A program made the position numbers and the translations under genes. From positions 27,281 through 91,280 of the forward strand of contig JAJEKV010000786.1 of the NCBI GenBank assembly GCA_021234155.1: a DNA stretch of 64,000 bases, written 5' to 3'. Source of the stretch: Isoetes taiwanensis (lineage: Eukaryota; Streptophyta; Lycopodiopsida; Isoetales; Isoetaceae). Below the pieces are notes generated by a model. That model worked only from the letters and a program-made list of their open reading frames with translations, was not told the DNA's origin and did not search any database. Positions 36,111 to 48,480 of the stretch are shown piece after piece; the stretch's first letter is position 1, and each line of letters starts with the position of its first letter.

Positions 36111-36639
36111 TTCTTTACTCCGTCAACTCCTCGCGGTTGTCATTCTCAGATGGAGCCTTACTTGTCGCTTTGTTTCCGTTCGAAAGTGCTATCTCACACT
36201 CGACTCCCTATAAGGAGGGAGCTGCTTGATCTCATCACGGAAAGAGATCATGGAACTCCGTGATCAAGTTAGCTACTTTAGGTAACTTGTGAGCACCTTC
36301 ATCCTTCTTTACCTTCTTGTTTTAGGTGGCTCTTGGATCTCAAGCTTGAAGATATAAGCCACCGCCATTCCTTATGCACTTGAGCATCCGCTTAGAAGAT
36401 ATACACCGCATGATGGGAACAACTTCTTTACCCGCGGATCTCAATGATCTTGCCGTCGGGCGGTGTTGGGAAGGTCACATTCCGCTTCCCACAATCGATC
36501 GATGGCCCCCGCTGGTCCAAGATACTCCATTCCTATGATCAGGTCATACTTGCCAATGCCCATTACCTCTGCCCCCATCTCGGATATTAATCCCCGCAAG
36601 TCGATGTCGGGTTAATTCTCTTGCATGCCGCCGTCACTT

Positions 36640-38100
36640 TATCGCACTCCACTTGCTAAGACAACGGGCCTTGGCTTTGACTTTTAATGGTTTCAACTTC
36701 AACATTTCAACCATTCGGGGATGCAAAGTTATGGCTACTTCCGAAGTCTATCAAGACTATGAAAGATTTGGCCTTGGCCTTCCCTACCGTGGAAATTACC
36801 TTATACCGGGCTCTCTTGCTTGCTCAGGTCTATTGCGGCAAAGATATGACACTCACCCGGATGTAGTCGCGGGCTGCCCCGCCGCTGGCCGTCCGATAGA
36901 GTGTCCCCATCTCCTAACTCATGCTAGGCCACCATGACGAGGGGGGCAGTTGGCCATCCCTATGGCCCTGGTGGAAGCACGGCAAGCAAAGCTGCTTTTC
37001 TATGCACTCCATCTCTTTTCCTTGGGCATCCCGCTAAAAAGGATTCTGACCGCTTTGGAGTAGTTTGACCCCTCCCGCTTGTCCTTGAAGGACACCGCTT
37101 TTCTCCCCGCTTCCCCGGTTGCCACCATATGGGGCTCTAGTTGGGCTCTGGGCTGGCTGCCCTAGGGCTATAACTCCCCTGTTGCCTTTGTCCTTGTCGA
37201 AATACCGGGCCGCCTCTGCCCGCTATTCTCGAGGCCCCTCGCCTTTGCAAACTTATTGCCTTGACTCGCTCGATACTGTCTTTAGGTTTATTGCTCTTAC
37301 AAGCTTGTGGATCTCATCATTCAAATTTCAATATAGCTTTCCATCGTGATGCTTTCACCCAACTTTGCACATAAAGCCTTAGCCTCATGAATTTCTCTCA
37401 GATATTTGCATTCGATTTGTTTTCCTATTGCAACCTATAGAACGGCCGTGATCATGCCGGACTTGTGCTCTCTTGGACGAATGGCGCTTTGAAGGCTTTA
37501 GCAAACTTCAACCTCCGCAAGCATCCTCGCTTCGCCATGGGCCTTGATACCCCCTTCCACCATATAGCGCAGCCGCCCTTTCAGTTATTGCACACCGCTT
37601 TTATCCTGTCTTCATATTATAAGTTGCTATATTCACTCATCTCATCGAGCCAAGCTCGCTTCCAACCCCGACCCGTTTCTCCCTCGAGCCCATTTCGATT
37701 CTGGCCTTCCAAACATTTCCCTAATGCGGAATCTACCTTCTTCCGGGCACCGAGGTTCTGTGTCCCTTTTTCGCCCATCCTCAGGTATCCCTCGCCTTCC
37801 ATCCAGGTGTTCCTTCGCTTTCCATCCGTCTCTCGTCCTGGCACGATCTTCTTCTCTTTCTGAAGTCGGAGTCTCGACCTGAGCTTGAGCTCCGGAGGAT
37901 TCCGAGCTAGAGGACCTCCTTCTCTTTGCTCCTTCTTGCGTCCTGTTTTGAAGCTGATGCTTGTGGCAACTGAAGCATTGCCCACCGAACCCACTTCCTG
38001 CTTAGTGCGGCCAGCAAGGCCTTTATCTGCCAAGGTCCGCGTCCTCATTCGGATATTTCCTCTTTCAGGTCATGGGTTCAAATTCTCAAAATGTTCCTGC
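36640..38100 (-). pseudogene. gag: Chromovirus A gag and aspartic protease (decayed)
   Basis: The protease is visible at 36790-36700 on the minus strand as FIVLIDFGSSHNFASP. Copy B has IDSGSSHNFASP, so the catalytic DSG reads DFG here because of a local change at a CTG site. Upstream (36850-38100) gag can be followed only by similarity to copy B up to the window end, and then as a basic, Glu/Arg-rich frame at 38048-37620. No zinc knuckle is readable in A. Confidence 0.62.
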
Positions 38101-39325
38101 CGGGTGGCCTGTGGACTCGTTTCTTCTATATGGTCTGGCGTTGTCGTTCCCCGAGCCTAGGCCTCTAGCTGCATACACAAGTAATTCATGGCTATGTGGT
38201 TAGTTTTACTTGTTCTCTTGCATTATATGTGGTTTGTTGGCATAGTTGTGGAACAAAATGTATCAACAAAGCATTTAAAGTGCAAAAGAAATTATATTTA
38301 TATTATATCTATTGTTTAAATTTGGATTTTCCGACTATCCATAAACTTTTTGATTTTCTTTTAAGGATGATTTCTAAGGTTTTAGTTGTTTTAGTCCGGA
38401 AAACAATCCAGCCTTCCAAAAATCGAAGTTTGTCCTTTTCCTATGATTTAAAAATTTATTTTTCTCGAGCTCCAGCTTATATGTTATAAGTTTGATTTTT
38501 TTCTTTTTCGATAGGTCTAAAAGGAGTTCCGCTTGTTGGCTCTCCGAAGTTCTTCGCATGATTTGTCGCCCATCTTTGCCGTTGTTTGCATCGAATGTGC
38601 GTGAGGGGTCCGGATTTGAAGAAATTTTCTAGGGTGCCCCATCTCTCTGATTTCATGCCCAAATGATTGGGCCATATGTAATGATGATATCGTTGATGCA
38701 AAATTTGTGTTTTGTTCTTCGACATGTGAAAAATCATTCTCGACAAAGCTTTTCCATACCTAATCCCGAAGTCCCTTTTCGATTTGCCCCTTTGAATCCC
38801 TAAGATGCATATAATTTAAATTTGCCCCTTCGCTTTTGGAGAAGAAGATCAATAGGATAATCGCTTCCTTTTCTCGCAGATTGGGATTCCAAAAAAGATA
38901 GATTCGCTTTTGATATTGGTGAAATTTAATCGGGCTGATTTTTGATGTGCATTCTTTGTTTTGATTCTATTGTTTATTTTTAGAAAAGCAAAGATCGGAT
39001 AAGCTTGAAGGTGTTGCATCATCGTTTGCTATTGTGAGAACAATGGATTTTCCACATGTCCATGCCACATCTAACTGGGTATTCTTTATAGTTTTGTCTT
39101 TCAATCTTTTGTGCCTTTGTTCTTCTATCCGCTATTTTGTCCATGATTATTAGTTTTTTATTGCATAGGGTTTGCAAGATTCAAAATTATGGTTTCTTGA
39201 TGTTTATTCTTTTGTCATTAGATGCACCAAGAAGTGCATGACCATCCGTGCCACACAAGAAGGGAAGATTGTGCATTAGCTTCTATTAATGTCGTTTAAC
39301 AATTTGCATCCCATGCAATCCGATC
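38101..39325. other. Non-repetitive interval; no gene identified
   Basis: AT-moderate sequence with T-rich tracts and no coherent ORF above chance. It may be intron or upstream sequence of the ankyrin/PGG exon at 40 kb. No repeat shared with other parts of the window. Confidence 0.4.
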
Positions 39326-39437
39326 CGTGACATTGTATGCATATCTTGATTAATTATAGAAAACCGTATCTTGATATGTTAAATGGAATACATAACACGA
39401 AGTTGAGTTCTAACATGTATGTGTGCCATCCAAATTG
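39326..39437. repeat. ~112 bp direct repeat, left copy
   Basis: Starts 'ccgtgacattgtatgcat' and ends 'gtgccatccaaattgt'. It recurs nearly identically at 41163-41280. The pair flanks the ankyrin/PGG exon. Confidence 0.85.
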
Positions 39438-40029
39438 TAGTTGGTGTTGCAAAGAATTGCAATGGGAATCGGGATGGCCAACATGGAGGAGTTTTGGGAG
39501 CCCAAATGAACATATTCAAAATCTCTTTTATTCCTTTATGCTTATTGTTTATTTCCTTATGCGCCATATGCAAATGCAATTATCACGCGAAAAGACCCGT
39601 AAAAGCTCTTTGACCACACAAAGGTCGGGAGATGAATGACGACCTTATAAAGATGCACCGTGCTTCGCCGTGTGGCTTGTGATTAAAAGTGTTGCTTTTT
39701 TTAGATTGTTTAGGTCTTGAGTTCACATGGTATTCCATCTGCAATGCCGAACAACATGCTTAGCAATTGCTCTTTGTTTCAGCTTTGATCAGACAAATGA
39801 TTCACGTACCAATTTTGAATTGCAGGAATTTGAATCTTCCTGCAGCTATGGCAATGGGCTGACGATACCAGCTACATCATGTATTTTCTCTGATCTGATG
39901 GTTTCAGATTCAAAACATTGGCTTTCTGCTTCTCCGGCTTCCCAACCTTTCCGCTGCCTGCTCCTATAATAGAGATGCTTGACCCCGCTCCATTATACCC
40001 CATTCTTTTGTTCCGTTTTATAATTTGTT

Positions 40030-40485
40030 CCACCACTGGGGTTCTACAGAGGAAGCCGAAACAATGAATGCCATTCACTTACAAAGCTCTCTATGCAAAA
40101 AAAGATGAGGCCACTACGAATTTCATTCAAGAAATTGGCAATGTGAATAAAGCTGGAAAGCTAACAGGCAGAACAGCATTGCATTGGGCAACAATGTTGA
40201 ATCAGAAAGAAATTTTTTCCAAGCTATGCCAACAATACGGAAACGATTTGATTGCCTTTGTTGCAGATAAAGAGGGCAAGACGCCATTGGATTATGCCAC
40301 TGAGGGAGAAATTCTGAGAGGATTAATGAAAAGACCGGATGTAGAGTCTTATGCGTGTAAGTTATATACAGATAAAGAGAGATATGTAAGTGCATGCAAT
40401 GCTATCTTGGTGAATGCAGCATTGATGGTAAATGTGACATTTGTTGGCTGGTTGCACCCGCCAAGAAATGAGGATTTGGCATAGA
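40030..40485 (+). CDS. Ankyrin-repeat / PGG-like exon (truncated gene)
   Basis: The open frame contains one clear ankyrin repeat pair: KLTGRTALHWATMLNQKEIF and DKEGKTPLDYATEGEILRGL. About 40 residues later comes YVSACNAILVNAALMVNVTF followed by GWLHPPRNEDL, which matches the start and first membrane helix of the PGG domain (A..L.VATVTFAAG...PPGG). Plant ankyrin-PGG proteins of the ACD6/ITN1 type are membrane proteins with defence and stress roles. Here the protein stops (TAG, 40483-40485) within the first PGG helix region, where family members go on for three more helices, so it is truncated. The N-terminal ankyrin repeats are also absent. Likely a gene fragment or pseudogene; a missed upstream exon is possible. 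Confidence 0.6.
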
Positions 40486-40919
40486 GAAGGTTGATTTGCA
40501 TCTGAAGGCAGACAATTTGTATGTAAGTTAAATATCCTAACTTTGTTCAGTCTTCTCAATATAGTAAAATTGGGATCTGAGGCCATTTCATACTCTACAT
40601 TGCTTTTCCCTATTTTCATTTGCTTCAAGCACTATATGTTGTATTGCCAATTGAATCAGAATTAAATGCCGCTTTTGCCACTAGTCGGTCCCGATTCCGA
40701 GCCACCATTAGATCGCAGAATCCATTTTGTGACCGATCATGGTATCTATCTTAAAAACAGTTAGATTTTCATTTGTCCGCCCTTTCCATAATATTTAGAA
40801 GGGGCAAGATAATGTGACATATTTAGAGATTTTGCACGCATTTCTACGCGGATAAGTATTGCAAGAATTTGTCGACGATTTCATTGGCCATAATAGTTCA
40901 ATATCTTCAATTTCATGTC

Positions 40920-41162
40920 CATCTCTTTTGTTTATCTGGTTAAATGCTTACTTCCTACAAAGTCTTCTCTAGACGCATTTCATTGGCCTTAATAGTTCAA
41001 TATCATCAATTTCATGTCCATCTCTTTTGTTTGTCCAAGTTAAATGCTTACTTCCTACAAAGTCTTCTCTAGCAGCCGTGTAAATTGGTCTGTGGCCTAG
41101 CACTCCCTTCCTACAAAGTCTTCTCTAGCACGCCTGTAAATTAGCCTGTGTCCTAGCACTCC
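40920..41162. repeat. Tandem duplications with 'ttcctacaaagtcttctcta'
   Basis: A unit containing 'ttcattggccataatagttc' and 'atttcatgtccatctctttt' occurs twice (about 40880-40980 and 40978-41070). The terminal 'cctacaaagtcttctctagc' then recurs a third time with 'ctagcactccc' (41070-41162). This looks like replication slippage in non-coding DNA. Confidence 0.75.
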
Positions 41163-41280
41163 CATCCGTGACATTGTATGCATATCTTGATTAATTATAG
41201 AAAATCGTGATCTTCATATGTTAAATGGAATACATAACACGAAGTTGAGTTCTAACATGTATGTGTGCCATCCAAATTGT
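41163..41280. repeat. ~112 bp direct repeat, right copy
   Basis: Second copy of 39326-39437, same orientation. Downstream, 41325-41405 and 41560-41640 are another diverged direct pair ('ggcttctagaaggtttgt'). Confidence 0.85.
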
Positions 41281-41649
41281 CTCAACATGATATCAATATG
41301 ACAAGTGACCGCATAAAGCAAATTTTATGAACATCTCTTTTGAATTTTGTCCTTCCAATATGCATGGCTTCTAGAAGGTTTGTAATTCAAATATTGCAAT
41401 GTCCAATCTACAATGCAATGTTTTGTGCTTTGGCTTTGCATAAATTAATTGGAGAGCCCACCCAAATGTTTGCCCGCATTATATGGCATTCCATATATTT
41501 CCATCTTCAAAATGCTCAAGGATATCATTATGACAAATAACTACGTAAATTTAAAGCTGCTTATGGACATCTCTTTTAAATTTTTTCTTCCATTACGCAA
41601 GGCTTCTAGAAGGTTTGTGATTCAAATATTGCTATATCAAGTCTAAGGT

Positions 41650-42071
41650 TTGATATCACCCTTTGACCTCATTTGTAAAGTTACATTATTCGTCTAAAGG
41701 CAAATTCCTCATTCAGATAAAGTCCACATGCGTTTAAAGATTCGACACTGAAAAAACCATTGGATAATCTTAATTTAAATGGTACATATCATTGCCACAT
41801 GTGCCTGTCACGCCATTATATAACATCTTGCAAAAAAAGCTAGAGTGTAAAAATCAAAACCCCAACTACCTAAAATATATAGTTCCAATTTCGTAAATAG
41901 CTCTACATTTTATCATTGGCACATGTCCCAAGGCCACTCTATGCAAGGTAGATTGTTTGTAATGTAACAACATCCTCTTTAAACACAACTGCCAAGCCCA
42001 AAGCCCACTACATTTTACAAATTGATTGTGCTCTAAACTAGAACCCAAATGCCATAACATTTACAAAGTTC
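41650..42071. other. Left flank of OTA gypsy element; no gene seen
   Basis: Unique AT-rich sequence. The last five bases before the LTR are AAGTT, matching AAGTC after the right LTR at four of five positions. Confidence 0.45.
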
Positions 42072-42672
42072 GTTAGCCTCGTGCTCGCGCGGATTACACA
42101 GTCTATACTTGTCGCATGAGGGCGTAGGCCCCACCGCCACGCGGTGTCCAAGAAGAGGGATCCACAAGGCGCCACGGGCGGGTCAAAGCTCCTCCAAGAA
42201 GCGTAAGACCCAAAGGTAGGACCCACGGCGGCCACTACTTGTTCTGTTAGCACGGCCGCGACAGCTCGGGGATTCCCCTCGCTCGAGTGCCCAAGTAGTG
42301 GAGCACGTTGTCATGATGAGGATCAGATTCAGGCCGTAGGCCCCTCCTGTTCCTATATATTGTAGCATTTTTGCTCCTTCAAAAGGAGGGTTCAGAGTGT
42401 TCTTTTGTGTCACTACAGAGCGACATGCCGGTCGTTGTCAGCGCTTCTTTGAGCCTTCATTGTACACTTGTTTTGATCAATGGATTGCCGTGTTCTCCAC
42501 AAGTGTCTTGTGTGTTTCATTGTGTATTGCCATTGCCGTTTTATCCGAAGTTTTTCGTTGTTCTTTCCTCCGTTAGCAAAAATCCCGCGGACAAGAGTGT
42601 TCAGATTTGCCCCGCCGGACTTCACGGATCTCACGTAGATTCCTGTCCTCGTATCCCAGCCCGGACTAAACA
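42072..42672 (+). repeat. OTA element 5' LTR
   Basis: Matches 52442-53054. It starts CGTTAGCC where the partner has TGTTAGCC, and ends ...CTAAACA. Differences from the 3' LTR cluster at CTG/CAG sites, for example 'cacgggcgggtc' against 'cacggctgggtc', and 'aagaagcgtaag' against 'aagaagcagaag'. Confidence 0.88.
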
Positions 42673-42690
42673 CCGGCGCTGTTGTCAAGC
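42673..42690 (+). other. OTA primer-binding site (tRNA-Asp-like)
   Basis: CCGGCGCTGTTGTCAAGC directly after the LTR resembles TGGCGCCGTTGCC-type sites used by Athila/Tat elements, with a few mismatches. I infer Asp-tRNA priming. Confidence 0.6.
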
Positions 42691-42712
42691 CTCCTAAAGC
42701 CGTATTGATACC

Positions 42713-44904
42713 ATGTTCAATCCCTTCTTTACTCCCGACGAGATATTCAATACGGATAATAAGGCTGCCGCCATGAACCGCGCGACCTCCCGCGAATATG
42801 TCCACTTTACTCTGGATTCGATTGTCTCTTCCGTGTCGAGGCGCACCGTTCCACCTACACCCGACCTTTCTGTGAGCCTCCCCTGCGGAAGGTCGCCATT
42901 GTTCCGTTCTCGCGCCACATCATGCGTAGGCCGCAATCACCCTTTGAATTTTTCTCCCGGAATCCCCAACTCAAGATCTGTGGAACCACCGCAATTTTCT
43001 CGAACATCTGCAAAATGTTTTTCTGGCCGTAATCTTTTTTAGGAACTTTGCCACCGCTTCACCCTTTGTTTCAATTCCTACCGCTCGTTTCTTTAATCGT
43101 TCCCACGCCGTTTGTTCATGCCCGGGCTCACAACCTTTGTTCCCCTCTCACAACCGCCAAGATTTTTTTACTAATCTCACACAACCTATGCCGGTTTAGG
43201 TACCTGTGCAAAGAACCAACACCCATCAAGGTTTTTTTTCCACAAATGTAAACACCCATTCATTCGGCCGACTCCTACACATGTTTTAAAACTCCCATAT
43301 CCACTCTTTTGAAATGATAAAGGTAAACACATAGACCAGAGTGCTCACAAGCTCACATGGATGAATTTGAGTCACTTGCGTATCTCAATGGTCACTCCGA
43401 TCCAAAACTAAAATTCCACATCTTTTCGACGCACTGCGCGGAGCACCCCCTAATGGCTGATGGCAAACAAAAGCCACCGGAAACAAGATTGATACACATG
43501 AAGACCTCTTTTTTCCCATTACGCATTCTTTGCGGATGATCAACCGGGCCGAATCCACCTCAACACACTCAAGCGTAACCCAGAGAACCGCCTCGAGACT
43601 TTGCGCACCGATCGCAGATCTTAGTCAACAAGTTGAAGGAATTTCCAACCCAAAGCCAAATTCTAGTGTGGTTTCTTCAAGGCACCCTCTCACATCCGAT
43701 TTATGATCAGTATTTGCCCCAAGACATTACAAGAAGCCATTGAATTAGTCAATCACTGCTCATGTTTCTCATAGTGATCGCCACGATACTCCCATTTCCC
43801 TGGCTACACCCATCGCTACAAGATTCCTCGACCGCTTCCACGGCAGTTCCCCAAGAAATAACATTTGGTGTACTATTTGCCAAGCACTCGTGACATCGGC
43901 TAATGAGTGTAACTCGCGGGATAGCATGATCCATTGCAAACGCCGCGAACATGCAACCACACCACCTGAAGAATGTACAAATCCACCACCAAATCCGTAT
44001 CGACAACGCCTTGTTCACCAAGTGCAAAAGGTACCCACGCTAAACTCAACCACGCACACGTGCACGTACCACGACAACAACAACAACCCCAAAGAACAAC
44101 AAGAACCACAACGGACCTCCTCGCTCCACTTTTGATCCAAGCAAGTCCCAATGTTTCAACCGGTGACCAATGGGGTCATCGGGTCCCGCAGATTGTCCTC
44201 AACTTCCTCAAGTTCAAATACAAATTCCCGGCACCAATCAAACCACTACCACAAGTGCCTTACACCTTTTCAAGTATGGGAAGCCAAGGGAAGGCAAGGC
44301 CCACGCCTTCTCAAAAACGCCACCACGCCACCACAACAACAACCACGCCAAAGAACAACTCAAAAACAATTGGATGATCAACTCCAAGAAGAAATTTACC
44401 ATGCAATCAACACCAGCCTTGAATCCTCCAACCGGATTGAGGTTCTCCCTCATTCCCCACGCCATAAGCACCCCCTGCACCAAGTTTTTGCAGCCGATTC
44501 GGTCGGTGAGCCATCAACCAAATCGTTCATTTTGCACCCAACGGATCAACTACTTCCTCATGTTCAACCTAAACTTCGCAAAAAGTCCGCTTCCAACTCA
44601 TCGAACGCAAGTAGGTAAGGCACTCAAGTTCCGCCAATGCTACCACACGACGGGAGCCACGACCACGAATGCCACGACATCCGCAACACCACCACTCAAC
44701 ATTATTGCTGCTGAAGTCGACCTCCTCAACAAGGTAGCGACATCTATTGTTGAAAGCAACAACAACCCACGGATCCACCACAACCACCGCAATCCCTCCG
44801 AACTTCAACAAGAACTTGTTAAAATCAAAATTCTCTCAGCCTTACGACTATCCTACAACTATGTCCAAAGACTACGAAAGCACATTTTACAAAACCTCAG
44901 ATAA
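42713..44904 (+). pseudogene. gag: OTA element gag with Gln/Asn/His-rich tail
   Basis: The ATG at 42713 opens MFNPFFTPDEIFNTDNKAA. The gag core can be followed at 43350-43730 in shifting frames: MDEFESLAYLNGHSDPKLKF, LVNKLKEFPTQSQILVWFLQ and GTLSHPIYDQYLPQDI, a retrotransposon gag pattern. From 44040 to 44900 the sequence is dominated by CAACAAC/CACCAC words in all plus frames, giving a Gln/Asn/Thr/His-rich linker. No zinc knuckle is certain. The composition may be native to the element but is unusual. Confidence 0.65.
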
Positions 44905-44939
44905 CTGCTAATGCGCCACATCAACACCCACTCTGCATG

Positions 44940-45760
44940 CACACGTAATAAAAGGTCGCTCACCATGTTCGTGATCGATGGTGGCAAGCGCAGCCAATCT
45001 TATTACGTGATAATCTCAGACGACAATTGGGCATAAGGGAGCTCCATACTCGCCCCCTTTATGACATCAAGCTTGCGAATGGCCATATCATGCGACCACA
45101 AGGAGTTACACAACCAATACCGAACCAATATTGGAGATCTACAATTTACCATGGAATTCGGTGTTTGGAGAGCAGAGAAGATCCGGGAGATTATGAAATG
45201 TTAGTAGGACTAACCCTTTTGAGACAAGCTAAAAGCATTCACCATCGGGCCCACGATCAACTTGTTATCACAGATGGCAAGCTCATCACATCGACATGGA
45301 TCTCACCACGGCCCGATCATTTTCGTAGATCACGCTGAATCGCATGCTGACTCGAACAAGTTTGCAACACCTATCGCCAAGCCAAGGGTTTGCCACTCAC
45401 TGCTTACCTGTATCACAATCAACCATGGGAAGACATGGATATTGATAAAGGCATAGCAACGCCGGGTTGACCCCTATTTGACACCTTGTAACAACGTCAC
45501 ATTGGTTCCACATGAGGAGACGGTACCGGCAGCTCCTCCCGCTCAAGAAGACACCACACCAACTCCTAGTGGCACGCCACTATTTTTCAAAATTGGTCAA
45601 CATGAACATCCTCGCCCTACTGCGGAGCTGACCACACCGCTCGTGATGATCAAGTCATTCCACACATTCAAACTCCGCAAGTAGTAGACATAATTGATAT
45701 TGGAACAAATCAACCAATCCGATTGGCACGCCACCTCACGCCAAAGATTCAGGAGCAAGC
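44940..45760 (+). pseudogene. pol: OTA element protease region
   Basis: 44965-45040 reads LTMFVIDGGKRSQSYYV, where an aspartic protease DSG/DGG motif would be. 45027-45240 continues REDPGDYEMLVGLTLLRQAK, resembling the flap and ILG-type motif (MLVG). The assignment is by position between gag and RT plus these motifs. Frameshifted. Confidence 0.5.
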
Positions 45761-45799
45761 CATTGTGCTATTCAAACGTTTCAAGCACATCTTTGCTTG

Positions 45800-47110
45800 A
45801 GCTACAAAGACCTCCGAGGTATCAAGAAAGAATTGGGACAACTTCGATTCCCACAAGCCGATGCTAGACCCATCTAGTTAACGACAAGCATCGGCTTAAC
45901 CCAAACTACCGCGGAAAAGGTTAAAGCCGAAATTGACAAGCTTTTTGACGCTGGACTTATCTACGAGGTCAAACATTCTAATGGGTAAGTCCTATTGTTA
46001 TTGCCCTCAAACATAATGGAAAAATTCGTTTGTGTGGATTATAGAAAACTCAATCAAGCCACGGACCGATCATTTCCCTCTCCCCTTCACGGATCAAGTG
46101 TTGGAAGATGTAGCAGGCCACGAGATGTACTCCTTCATGGACGGCTTCTCCGGTTATAATCAAATATCCATTCAGAAGAAGATCAACTAAAAGACTACCT
46201 TCACTACTCCATGGGGTACCTTTGCTTACAAAGTCGCTCCTTTTGGATTGTCAAACTCACCATCCACATTTCAACGCATTATGCTTGTCAAGTTTTTTTC
46301 AAGAGTACATGCAAGTTCATCCCTTTTCGCAAGTCTTTCGTGATGACTTCTCCACTTACACCCAATGCTATGGACCATTTGGTAAAACTTGAACTAGTTT
46401 TTCAACGCCGTGATGAATCTGAATTAGCCTCAATCCGAAAAGTGCACCTTTCAGGTCACCCTGTACTTTAGGACATGTCGTGAGTCGACACGGCATTACA
46501 ACGACCCAGCCAAAATCAAATGCGGTCATCGAGCATATCCACCGCGTGAATATCAAGGACACACGCTCCTTTCTTGGCAAAGTCAACTTCTATGCCACCT
46601 TTATTCCGCATCTGGCACCGACCGCCGATCCAATTCACAACCGACCGGAAATCCATACACATGGACTTGGACATCCGATGCAAATCAAGCTTTTAAAGAA
46701 CTCAAAGTCAAGCTCACGTAAGCCCCCCGCTAGTACCACCTCAATGGGACAAACCATTTCATGTCCATGTTGATGTTTCGTGCTTTTGCGATTGGAGCTG
46801 TTCTAGCTCAAGAGTATGCACCAAATCGACAAGCCCATCGACACGCCAGAAAACTCAATCCTCGCTGAGCGCAACTATTCGCCACGAAAGGGAAGCCCTT
46901 GGCCTTATCTTTGTGTACAACGCTGACACTATCTTCTTGGTAGTCAAATTCGCTTTTATGTGGATCATCAAGCTCTTCTATATTTAATCAATAAGCCAAA
47001 CCCCACGGGCCAATTGCTCGATGGATATTGATATTGCAAGAGTTTGCCCTTTGACATTATTCACAAGCCGGGACGCCACACGGCCCCCGACTATCTTTCA
47101 CGATACACAC
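45800..47110 (+). pseudogene. pol: OTA element reverse transcriptase and RNase H
   Basis: RT landmarks in successive frames: IDKLFDAGLIYEVKHSNG (45930-45985), CVDYRKLNQAT (46030-46062), MYSFMDGFSGYNQISI (46120-46175), TTFTTPWGTFAYKVAPFGL (46197-46255), FRDDFSTYTQ with both catalytic Asp residues (46336-46365), and VSRHGITTDPAKIK-like (46479-46515) with FLGKVNFYATFIPHLAPTA. RNase H shows WDKPFHVHVDVSCFAIGAVL (46745-46805) and PFDIIHKPGRHTAPDYLSR (47045-47101). Motif spacing is normal; at least five frame changes interrupt it. Confidence 0.85.
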
Positions 47111-47339
47111 GGATGATCCTCTGGAAGGAGTTCACGATGCCCTTCCCGGGATGCTCAACTGCTCCTCGGTCACCGCCACGCCTCATTGGTACCACGACTA
47201 TCAACGCTTTCTCCTCACTTCGAGCACTCCCCGGCCAAGTGACCCCACGCCTTCTCCAGAAAGACAACTTCGTGATAAACAACAATTCCTTCGCTGGTAC
47301 GAGATTATACGATGGTTGCTGGCCATCTCTATAAATGTG

Positions 47340-48480
47340 GCAAAGACAATGTGTTCGACGATGTGTTCTTCCTCAATGTTAAGTCCCCTCGATCTAGTCA
47401 AACAAGCCCACGGCGACTTGGCAAAGGGTCATTTCAAATGGAGACAACACAAAGAAGCGAAACTCCTCCTTGCCGGGTATTATCGCCCACGCCAAAGATG
47501 CTCACAAATACACACGCACGCGGTGATGTTTGTCGAGGCTTGGTAGACCCATCGGCCCGTGACGCCTGCCGCTCACGCCAATAGCCACGCCTCCCCTTTG
47601 CCAAATGGGGTATGGATTTTGTTGGTCCCATGGACCCACCACCGCAATCAACACTAGGGCACGCTACATTCTAGTCTTCACGGACTATGCAACCAAATGG
47701 GCTGAAGCGTGTGCTCTACCGACAACACGGTGCCGCTAGTACAGCCTAAGGTTCTCTACAAGAACATCATCACGCCGATTTGATGTCCCTAGAATTAGTT
47801 AGTGATCGTGGAGTTCATTTCATCAATCACACTATTGCTGAACTCACTAACTATCCGCACATTCATCACGTAAAAGCACGCCTTTACTATCCCCGTGGTA
47901 ATGGCTTTAAAGCACAAACAAGGTGCTTATCCACATTCTCAAGAAGATTTGTGATCCTACAAGAAAAGATTGGCAAGATAAGTTACCTACAGCTTTTATG
48001 GGCTTACAATACAACATACAAAGTAGCAACTGGTCAAACACCTTTTTCGACTTGTGTATGGCCAAGAGGTTTTTATGCCTTTTGAGTTCATTTTACCCTC
48101 ACTCAAATTTCAGTTAGCAAATGTAACATAATCCATCGCCAGCTTTGCAAGAACGAAGTTTATCAACCGGAACAACCGGATGAACTTCAAGAGATGCTTT
48201 TCTTAGACTTCAACAAGGCAAACAACTACAAAAACAATGGCATGACAAACACATCAAAACAAAACTTTTCAAATTGGCTAATTTAGTTCTTCTTTACTTA
48301 CTTTCGAGATATCAACAACATCCCGCAAACTCAAGCTCGATGGTCGGGACCATACAAAATTTCCGGAGATACCACATCCCGAGTTTTACAATTACAAGAA
48401 TTGAATGGCACTCCATTTCCTACATTAGTCAATGGATTTCGACTCAAGAAATTTCAAACCCCCGCCGCAAAGATCCTTAG
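47340..48480 (+). pseudogene. pol: OTA element integrase
   Basis: The zinc-finger region reads QAHGDLAKGHFKWRQHKE and LLLAGYYRPRQRC (47400-47500). The core has WGMDFVGPMDPPPQS (47608-47650, first Asp) and SDRGVHFINHTIAELTNYPH (47805-47865, second Asp). The catalytic Glu of the ENG...E motif is not readable (YYPRGNGFKAQTR, 47889). LLWAYNTTYKVATGQTPF at 47995-48048 is the conserved end of the core. No chromodomain follows. The reading of GNG without Glu may be sequence error. Confidence 0.82.

Larger units (their letters stand above)
30868..38100 (-). mobile_element. Ty3/gypsy chromovirus A (minus strand), lacking its 5' LTR
   Basis: From right to left on the minus strand: gag, protease, RT, RNase H, integrase with chromodomain, a long 3' UTR, purine tract and 3' LTR. 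Copy B at 57431-64000 aligns throughout. No LTR is found at the right end near 38100, so the element is broken there. Its left LTR interrupts a LINE. Frames are broken very often, many at CTG/CAG sites where copy B has a different but equally damaged version. Confidence 0.88.

Noticed and set aside
43973-44904. ORFs of 134, 155 and 244 codons taken as separate genes
   Set aside because: They overlap in three frames of a low-complexity CAA/CAC stretch within gag; at most one frame is real.
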